This document shows positions 56,414-64,000 of a stretch of DNA of 64,000 bases, piece after piece (positions within the stretch are counted from its first letter, which is position 1; each line of letters begins with the position of its first letter). A model generated the notes under the pieces. That model was not told where the DNA came from. It saw nothing but the letters and a program-made list of their open reading frames with translations, and did not search any database. A program made the position numbers and the translations under genes. Source of the stretch: Glandiceps talaboti (Eukaryota; Hemichordata; Enteropneusta; Spengelidae); the NCBI RefSeq assembly GCF_964340395.1, contig NC_135560.1, forward strand, positions 1,111,501-1,175,500. The letters run 5' to 3'.

Positions 56414-56820
56414 CTTGAGATTAGCATTACAGGGACTTGACAAAAAGTAATGACTATATTGTCACATCCATGATTACCTTTTCTTACAGAGCATTTGACA
56501 CTCATGTATAAACATTTAGACTATTATGATACAGAGAGCACCACTATATATATGGGCCTGTATTGCATTAGCCTTCCTTTCATGCCTGTGCATTGCAGTG
56601 ATATTTGAATGCCTTATAGCATTGTCATAGTACTTATTTGCCCTGGTAGCAGGGGCTGGTGCACTTGCCTTTTGAGCACCACGTGAAAGCTTATGGCTAG
56701 ATACTTACTAGATTTTATAGCATTGTAGTTTTTGCTAAAAGTGAGTGCCCCTGCCCCCTTTTAAATTTTTTACGACAAGGACAGTTAATTTGAGCCTTCA
56801 CAACATTGTCATGAGAGCAA

Positions 56821-58720
56821 AGTGGCTTTTATGGCATTGTAGGGTTGTGCATGTAAGTGCCTTTTATGGCATTGTAGGGTTGTGCATGTAAGTGCCTTTT
56901 ATGGCATTGTAGGGTTGTGCATGTAAGTGCCTTTTATGGCATTATAGGGTTGTGCATGTAAGTGCCTTTTATGGCATTGTAGGGTTGTGCATGTAAGTGC
57001 CTTTTATGGCATTGTAGGGTTGTGCATGTAAGTGCCTTTTATGGCATTGTAGGGTTGTGCATGTAAGTGCCTTTTATGGCATTGTAGGGTTGTGCATGTA
57101 AGTGCCTTTTATGGCATTGTAGGGTTGTGCATGTAAGTGCCTTTTATGGCATTGTAGGGTTGTGCATGTAAGTGCCTTTTATGGCATTGTAGGGTTGTGC
57201 ATGTAAGTGCCTTTTATGGCATTGTAGGGTTGTGCATGTAAGTGCCTTTTATGGCATTGTAGGGTTGTGCATGTAAGTGCCTTTTATGGCATTATAGGGT
57301 TGTGCATGTAAGTGCCTTTTATGGCATTGTAGGGTTGTGCATGTAAGTGCCTTTTATGGCATTGTAGGGTTGTGCATGTAAGTGCCTTTTATGGCATTGT
57401 AGGGTTGTGCATGTAAGTGCCTTTTATGGCATTGTAGGGTTGTGCATGTAAGTGCCTTTTATGGCATTGTAGGGTTGTGCATGTAAGTGCCTTTTATGGC
57501 ATTGTAGGGTTGTGCATGTAAGTGCCTTTTATGGCATTGTAGGGTTGTGCATGTAAGTGCCTTTTATGGCATTGTAGGGTTGTGCATGTAAGTGCCTTTT
57601 ATGGCATTGTAGGGTTGTGCATGTAAGTGCCTTTTATGGCATTGTAGGGTTGTGCATGTAAGTGCCTTTTATGGCATTGTAGGGTTGTGCATGTAAGTGC
57701 CTTTTATGGCATTGTAGGGTTGTGCATGTAAGTGCCTTTTATGGCATTGTAGGGTTGTGCATGTAAGTGCCTTTTATGGCATTGTAGGGTTGTGCATGTA
57801 AGTGCCTTTTATGGCATTGTAGGGTTGTGCATGTAAGTGCCTTTTATGGCATTGTAGGGTTGTGCATGTAAGTGCCTTTTATGGCATTGTAGGGTTGTGC
57901 ATGTAAGTGCCTTTTATGGCATTGTAGGGTTGTGCATGTAAGTGCCTTTTATGGCATTGTAGGGTTGTGCATGTAAGTGCCTTTTATGGCATTGTAGGGT
58001 TGTGCATGTAAGTGCCTTTTATGGCATTGTAGGGTTGTGCATGTAAGTGCCTTTTATGGCATTGTAGGGTTGTACATGTAAGTGCCTTTTATGGCATTGT
58101 AGGGTTGTGCATGTAAGTGCCTTTTATGGCATTGTAGGGTTGTGCATGTAAGTGCCTTTTATGGCATTGTAGGGTTGTGCATGTAAGTGCCTTTTATGGC
58201 ATTGTAGGGTTGTGCATGTAAGTGCCTTTTATGGCATTGTAGGGTTGTGCATGTAAGTGCCTTTTATGGCATTGTAGGGTTGTGCATGTAAGTGCCTTTT
58301 ATGGCATTGTAGGGTTGTACATGTAAGTGCCTTTTATGGCATTGTAGGGTTGTGCATGTAAGTGCCTTTTATGGCATTGTAGGGTTGTGCATGTAAGTGC
58401 CTTTTATGGCATTGTAGGGTTGTGCATGTAAGTGCCTTTTATGGCATTGTAGGGTTGTGCATGTAAGTGCCTTTTATGGCATTGTAGGGTTGTGCATGTA
58501 AGTGCCTTTTATGGCATTGTAGGGTTGTGCATGTAAGTGCCTTTTATGGCATTGTAGGGTTGTGCATGTAAGTGCCTTTTATGGCATTGTAGGGTTGTGC
58601 ATGTAAGTGCCTTTTATGGCATTGTAGGGTTGTGCATGTAAGTGCCTTTTATGGCATTGTAGGGTTGTGCATGTAAGTGCCTTTTATGGCATTGTAGGGT
58701 TGTGCATGTAAGTGCCTTTT
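56821..58720. repeat. 35-bp satellite, about 54 copies, almost identical
   Basis: The unit is GTGCCTTTTATGGCATTGTA plus GGGTTGTGCATGTAA. Across 1.9 kb I see only a handful of variants: GTGGCTT in the first unit, ATTATAGG in two units (near 56941 and 57291) and TGTACATG in two (near 58072 and 58317). Identical rare variants recur, so block duplication is likely. Lies inside the decayed retroelement. Confidence 0.97.
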
Positions 58721-59170
58721 AGCACTGTCGTTATAGTTAGGGCTTTCGAGCTTTGTCGTAGAGCTTAGTGCCCACGTGCTGCACAAATATTACTTTGTGC
58801 CTTTATTTAGTTGCCTATTGCAATGCAATAATAGTTTTGTATTTGATAGTAGGGCAGCTTTGAACCTTGCATTGTGTTTTAGCTCACTTTTACAGGGCTT
58901 TACTAGAGTTTAAACTTGCCTTTTTGCAGTTCTTTCCTTCTGCACATTTTTCTCCAGCTTCTAGTCACTTTTCCCCCTTCACTTCTTGTCTGGTGGCCTT
59001 GCCTTGGTGGGGTGCTTTATTTTGACTGAACAGTGTTCTTTTGTTGGTTTATTGGTCAATAAAGCACCTCCTATCCTTGCCAAACAAGACGTGTATGGGT
59101 TTGCATACTTTTGTTGCAACGTGTCTGTATATTTGTTGTATGCCAGCAATTATTAAAACAATGTAAAATG
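58721..59170 (+). other. 3'-UTR-like sequence with poly(A) signal
   Basis: T- and TTTG-rich sequence, then GGTCAATAAAGCACC with AATAAA at 59058-59063. It may end a transcript that starts in the preceding element; no coding frame. Confidence 0.35.
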
Positions 59171-59208
59171 TCTGACGAAAATCCTAATTTCAAGTTGCTA
59201 CCAACTCA

Positions 59209-59313
59209 GCACCACCGCCAGTACAGACTCAACAAGTAGCAAAACCACCACCACCGGCGGCACCAGTGCAAGTTGAGAGGAATGACCAAGGACCACAGGC
59301 TCAAAATACTCAG
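59209..59313 (+). other. Proline/glutamine-rich exon-like fragment
   Basis: After TTTCAAG an open 35-codon stretch (TNSAPPPVQTQQVAKPPPPA and onward) ends at a strong donor ACTCAG|GTAAGC (GT at 59314). The family B element begins about 15 bp later. Could be a piece of the retroelement's ORF or an isolated host exon. No family recognised. Confidence 0.25.
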
Positions 59314-59328
59314 GTAAGCATGATTTTT

Positions 59329-60540
59329 ACCTCCCGTAAGGGGAATGTCTGTCTGTCTGTCTGTCTGTCTGTGTCATCATTTTCTAAAAATCGGCTGGCT
59401 CAATTGTAATGAAATTTGGAATATATAATCTTTAGGGTAATGGCTAGACCTGGTTAGGTTTTGAGCCAGATCTGTTAATGTGTAATTAGAGAAATTTGCA
59501 TATTAATGAAATCAACTAATTACGCAATATCTTAAGACTGCATACTTTAATTTCAATATATTTTAGTATATTCGTTAAACATAACATACATTTGTCCTAT
59601 AAAATTCGTTGATGTACCTTACAGCGTTAATGAATAATTTGCATAATTAATTATTTTTGGTAATTAGGCTATATCTTAAGAATGCATACTTCAAATTCAA
59701 CATAATTTAGAACATACATTAACCATAAAAAAACATATGTCCTATCAAGTTTGTTGATGTACTTTACAGTGTTAATGAATAATTTGCATAATTAATGATT
59801 TTCGGTATTTAGGCTATATCTTATAAGAATACATACTTCAATTTCAATATAATTCAGTACACACGTTAACCTTAACAATCGCATATGTCCTGTAAAGCTT
59901 GTTGATGTACCTTACAGTGTTAATGAATAATTTGCATAATTAATGATTCTTGGTAATTAGGCTATATCTTACGACTGCATACTTCAATTTCAATATAATT
60001 CAGTACATACATTAACCATAACACATTGTGTATATCCTATAAAGTTAGTTGATGTACCTTATAGTGTTAATGAATAATTTTAATGATTTTCGGTAATTAG
60101 GCTATATCTTAAGACTGCATACTTCAATTTCAATACAATTTAGTACATATGTTAACCATAACAAAGCGGATATGTCCTATAAAACTTTTGAAATAGCTTA
60201 GAGTTTTAATGAAAAATTTGCATAATTAATGATTTTAGGTAACTAGGTTGTATCTTAAAAATGCAAGCTTCAAATTTCGTATAATATGATACATATATCA
60301 ACCATAATAATACGCACCTGTCCTATGAAGTTTGTTGCAACAACTTTTACCTTTAATGAGTATTTTGAATAATGAACGATATTCAGTAATTAAGCAGTAT
60401 CAGGCACTCTTACATACATTAACCTAAGAAAGCACACTTGTCCAAAAACAAAGCCTGTTACCATTGTTTTTTTTTTTAATTTAATGAGTTATTTGCATAA
60501 TTAGTGGTTCCCTTACGGGAGGCATTCAGTTTAAATCTGG
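59329..60540 (-). mobile_element. Family B element, complete, ~147-bp internal units
   Basis: Ends in inverted orientation: CCTCCCGTAAGGGGAAT at 59330 and ATTCCCTTACGGGAGG-type sequence (GGTTCCCTTACGGGAGGC) near 60508, then AGTTTAAATCTGGT. A (GTCT)n tract follows the left end. Six tandem units with landmarks TTTGCATAATTAATGATT at about 59638, 59785, 59931, 60079 and 60220 give a 146-148-bp period. Opposite orientation to 10062-11105. Non-coding. Confidence 0.85.
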
Positions 60541-61180
60541 TCTTTTATTTTGTTGGAAGCGTGCCTCGAGAGAAGTGAATTATTTATCAACCTCCGACGA
60601 CGGGTACACCTGTGTATATCTGTATTGTCGATGGGAAGGGCTTTCGAAATTTACACCCGTAGCTGTCGTATCATTTACTATGTAGACCAAGTGGGCGTAA
60701 TGTGACGGGTAAGATAGGGAGGAGGCACGCTTGAAAAAAGGGTGGTATACCGTGAGTCCAGGTGATATGTGATACTGCATTGTATTTTCAAAATATAAGG
60801 CAATAAATGAAATAAAATGTTGAATGATATTAGCCGCGTGGATCTTTTAATTGTATTGTACGTGTCCAAGTCCTGTGTATGTCTATAACATTGTAAGATT
60901 ATTCACCGTTTGTGCATAGATAACTTGGTTGAACCATACCCTTGGACAGGGATGACTACAAAAACCCTCTACCTGTATGGTAGCCTGCCATCTACAGGTC
61001 CTGTCTGGGGGTGCCCTCTAGTTATTTAGTCTTTGTTTATTTCCCCTATAGTTTGTATGTCCACATTGGGAAATGGATTATGTGGTAGACACCAATATAA
61101 GAACTAGAACAGCATATTCGTGGGTGAATCTAGAGGGCGCCCCCTGACATGGACCGGCCTCTACTCCAAGTATTGTTTCA
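60541..61180. other. No gene seen
   Basis: Flank between family B and the RT remnant. TCTAGAGGGCGCCCCCTGAC near 61130 and GGTGCCCTCTAG near 61010 form an inverted pair. Otherwise unremarkable. Confidence 0.5.
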
Positions 61181-61182
61181 GT

Positions 61183-62030
61183 GGCTAATGGAATGGTCAA
61201 AGCTTCCCCATCAGAACTGGCCTTCAGAAATCCCGAAGACTTCGTAGCAGGAGAAATTCACAATCATCTCGATACATGGGAGGTTTTAATAAACAATTTA
61301 GAAAACAAAGAGCAAATTAGAAGTTGCTCATTGATGGTGTAAAAATATCACAATATTTCACGCATTTCAGAGGAACATATAAAGGGTTACAATATGACAA
61401 TCAAACTCCTCCTTGTAGAATTTTCCAAAATAATCCAAACTGCCAAAATTTTGGAAGTTTCATATCCACCACGATAGCTGAACGTATAAAGTCAGGGGCT
61501 ATCTCAGTATGGGGACGTGTAGGCAATGATCCTCCTCCAGCACTAGTAATGCCAATCACCATAGAACCAAAAAAACACGCATGTGTATAGATATGTGGTA
61601 CCTAAATAGTTGGATAAAATCTGAGCCTTTTAAATTGGATAGTTTAGTGTACGTTACTAGATACCTGGAGGAGGGTGATTGCCACTTTAAATGTGACGAT
61701 AAGAGTGCCTATGACCACGTTAAAATTGCAAATGCAGATAGACCGCTGTTAGGTTTTCAATGGGCTGGAACCTGGTATGTGAGTAACACACTACCTTTTG
61801 GATGGAAATTAGCGGCGTTCGTGTACCATACATTAGGTTATTGTGTAACAAAACCACCCTCGTCCGACATTTAGTCGATATGAATTAGCAGAATCCGCAG
61901 CATTTATACTGGCTAAATTATGCTTAGATGCAGGTTATTTCATAGCTCTAAGCGAAAGTGTTTTGATACCTACAACATCTTTGGTTATGTTGGGTTTAAT
62001 AGTAGATACGGTATAAACGAAATCATTTGC
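61183..62030 (+). pseudogene. DIRS-type reverse transcriptase, active site deleted
   Basis: Reading across several frame changes: FRNPEDFVAGEIHNHLDTWE, VKISQYFTHFRGTYKGLQYD, PCRIFQNNPNCQNF, ALVMPITIEPKK, CIDMWYLNSWIK, then CDDKSAYDHVKI (first catalytic Asp block) and SNTLPFGWKLAAFVYHTLG. These are the consecutive RT blocks of DIRS-like elements found in marine invertebrates. The Y-x-D-D block should come next, but the sequence jumps to SRYELAESAAFILAKLCLDA, so about 30-40 residues including the active site are gone. Frame changes near 61325 and 61585, a stop at 61874 and another at about 62014 add to the damage. No function is possible. Confidence 0.82.
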
Positions 62031-62129
62031 GTCACCACAAGACAAGAAAGAATTCAAGATTCATCGTTTTACTGCACGATACTATATCATCCCGTATAGT
62101 AAATGTTGTGACCATTCAAAAATTAATGG

Positions 62130-62840
62130 AGAAATGTATCTCCTTTACATTAGCAATTCCATGTGCAGGAATATTTATAAGGCATATGGCAAAAGCCATG
62201 GCTTCAGCAAGTTCCAGTGCAAAAAAAGTTATCCAAATACGAGGTGCACTTAAAGGAGAATTAACAGAATGGGAGAAAATTATCGAATTAGCAGGCTCAT
62301 TTCAATGGTTGTCGGAAAAGCATCTCACACTTCAGATATATACAGATTCCAGTGACTTCAAATGGGGAGCAGTTCTGAATGGAATAGATAATAAACTGCA
62401 AACACAGGTCATTGTCACATGTGGGAACCACATTTCCGTCAGCTACCCATCGTAGTAAAAGAAGCAAAGGCCTTATATCGGGCTTTAGTGGCATTAAACG
62501 AAAAAATTCACAATATAAGAGTAGATGCCAAAATCGACTGCTTAGCAGTTGTGCATGCTTGGAACTCAAGCCCTTTAGGTACAAAGTCGGTAGCCCTAAA
62601 TGACATAATTAAGAAGATATTCCGGTTGTGTTTAGAGAAGAACTCAAAATTGACACTTGAATATGTTAGGTCAGTTGAGAACCCTGCTGACGCCCCATCA
62701 CGTGATTTAAGCTACATTAACATGGCACTATCCGATAGAGCATGGGAATATGTGGATAGAGAATTCGGTCCTCACAACATAGATGCGATGGCATGTAGTT
62801 CTAACGCAAAGCTGCCACGTTTTATTGCCCCCTTCCCATA
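62130..62840 (+). pseudogene. RNase H region of the second DIRS-type element
   Basis: LTLQIYTDSSDFKWGAVLNG (first Asp block, about 62328-62387), then after a frame change AKALYRALVALNEKI (Glu position replaced or shifted), DAKIDCLAVVHAWNSSP (second Asp) and LEYVRSVENPADAPSRDLS (final Asp). The block spacing is typical of DIRS-order RNase H. A frame change lies near 62430. Continuous with the RT remnant upstream. Confidence 0.78.
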
Positions 62841-63144
62841 AGGTAACAGCGAAGGCGTTAATTTCTTTAGTCATAATTTCAAACCTGGTGATGTAGTATA
62901 TGTTTATCCGCCTTTTAAATTGGTGCACCCGGTAATAAAGCATATAGTTAACAATAGATTACACGTTACGGTCATTGTTCCAAGAAAGCGGTTCTTGGAG
63001 CCATTTTGGGTTCCCGTTCAGCAACATGCGAAATGCTCAAAAATTGTTGGTAGAATAGGACAAACTGGGATCATTTTGGCTCCATCACGGCAAGGATACG
63101 TTGATATCCAACTAAGTTGTGAACTTCAGGCCGTGAAATTCTAA
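62760..63144 (+). pseudogene. Methyltransferase-like domain of the DIRS-type element
   Basis: FGPHNIDAMACSSNAKLPRF, then GVNFFSHNFKPGDVVYVYPP and NRLHVTVIVPRKRFLEPFW. This matches the DAM-like domain that follows RNase H in DIRS and PAT elements (D-x-M-A/F-x-x-x-N-x-K-x-P-R-F, Y-x-x-P-P). A single in-frame TAA at 62839-62841 interrupts it; otherwise the frame is open to 63144. The domain is absent from the element at 37-43 kb, so two different lineages are present. Confidence 0.72.
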
Positions 63145-63159
63145 AAACTTTACATACAA

Positions 63160-64000
63160 TCATGTTTCAAGTATGGCTGTCACGTTTCCCCTTTATCTTA
63201 CAGATGATCTGTGGAAGCGTGAATGAAAACGAAAAACTTTATTGTAAATTGTGCAACTCTACCCTCGTAGACTCAGCCGGAGGATTAACAAAAACCCCAA
63301 AAGACGATAATCAACTCGATGTACAAACCATTGATGTACGAACTGTTAGGAGAAAAATCGGCATATGAAAAACAAACAATTTGAAAATTAGTAGACGTGA
63401 ACCCTGAAGATATTGTCAGATTTTTTATATACAAGGACAAGGACGCAAAAACCCAAAATACATATATATACCTGTCAGTATCTTGGAAATCCGGCAGTGT
63501 CACCATGTTCATGCCCAAAACGGTTAAAAGCCGCGACATTGCGAAACATGGTGTCAAAACTGAAATCATATTACCAGGTTGTGTTTTCTGAACAAAATCC
63601 AGTACAATCACTGATTGTAGAAAGATATGTTAAGAAAATGTCAGAGGAACAGGCGAAGGCACACGTTACACATAAACAAGCCCCTCCTATGTTCATAGAA
63701 AAAATAAGAATTGTTGTTAATCATATCTTAAGCAAAATTTTATCTGCTACCTCCCCTAGTCAGTTATACGTACTTGCTAGAGATTTAGCCTTTTTTAAGC
63801 TACTGTTTTTTTCAGGTGATAGGGCAGGTGTTTTTAGGTCATGTAAAAACGCAAGAAATACTCCGTTTTCCTGACGATTCCGGCCTAGTCTTTAATCACA
63901 CTTTTGGGAAAACTCTTAGAGGAGCAGGCACAAATATGTTCGCCGTAAAACGATGTGCGGATCGACTCGTGTGTCCAGTTAACACAATAGAACAGTTTAT
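63160..64000 (+). pseudogene. Tyrosine recombinase of the DIRS-type element (runs off the window)
   Basis: It begins with a small zinc-binding-like segment (LYCKLCNSTLVDSAGG), then NPEDIVRFFIYKDKDAKTQ. After a frame change come CSCPKRLKAATLRNMVSKLK, RYVKKMSEEQAKAHVTHKQA and YVLARDLAFFKLLFFSGDRA, containing the first catalytic Arg. After another shift: TQEILRFPDDSGLVFNHTFG and KTLRGAGTNMFAVKRCADRL, close to the right edge. These blocks follow the recombinase of DIRS-type elements known from marine animals. The H-x-x-R and Tyr boxes lie beyond the window. At least two frameshifts, so inactive. Confidence 0.78.

Overview
The window is animal nuclear DNA, most likely from a marine invertebrate. 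Long introns with GT/AG splice sites, tRNA-derived SINEs, LINE, Penelope, hAT-like and tyrosine-recombinase (DIRS-order) retroelements, many minisatellites and long CA/TG tracts all point that way. TACATGTA-type motifs are frequent. I cannot name the species. No bacterial operon, rRNA, CRISPR array or virus was recognised.

Only one host gene is supported with confidence. It is a FAM184-like coiled-coil gene on the minus strand, with exons at 36135-35290, 30473-30297 and probably 4005-3841, all joined in phase 0. Its introns, about 4.8 and 26 kb, hold most of the repeats in the first half: minisatellites (27, 33-45, 37 and 30 bp units), a 50-bp satellite of about 70 copies split by a LINE and a SINE, large foldback elements with hairpin ends (called family A here), a ~147-bp-unit element (family B), a Penelope remnant, LINE fragments and a decayed YR retroelement with inverted termini (31.3-35.0 kb). 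The 5' end of the window (1-3.7 kb) is tandem repeat arrays.

From 37.18 to 43.05 kb lies a nearly intact YR retrotransposon: Gag with a CCCH finger, RT-RNase H, and tyrosine recombinase. Gag and RT appear to be joined by a -1 ribosomal frameshift signal. The RNase H coding region is split by a 2.2-kb element, which itself carries a 1.24-kb CAGGG-ended element. Removing the insertion with one copy of its 4-bp target duplication returns the reading frame exactly. The 3' end carries two 73-bp direct repeats that differ at one base.

From 43 to 54 kb there are further family A pieces, a CAGTG-ended hAT-like element, a hAT-type transposase fossil, a LINE fragment cut by a 157-bp MITE with a 9-bp target duplication, and a possible promoter with a two-exon transcript (50.8-53.9 kb) of little or no coding capacity.

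From about 54.1 kb to the right edge is a decayed second DIRS-type element: Gag remnants, an unassigned ORF, a very uniform 35-bp array, a family B insertion, then RT (active-site segment deleted), RNase H, a methyltransferase-like domain and a YR that runs off the window. The most interesting signals are the Gag/RT frameshift cassette, the dated nesting of insertions in the YR element, the decayed element with inverted termini and an internal satellite, and a 12-mer shared by the 5' regions of two YR elements.
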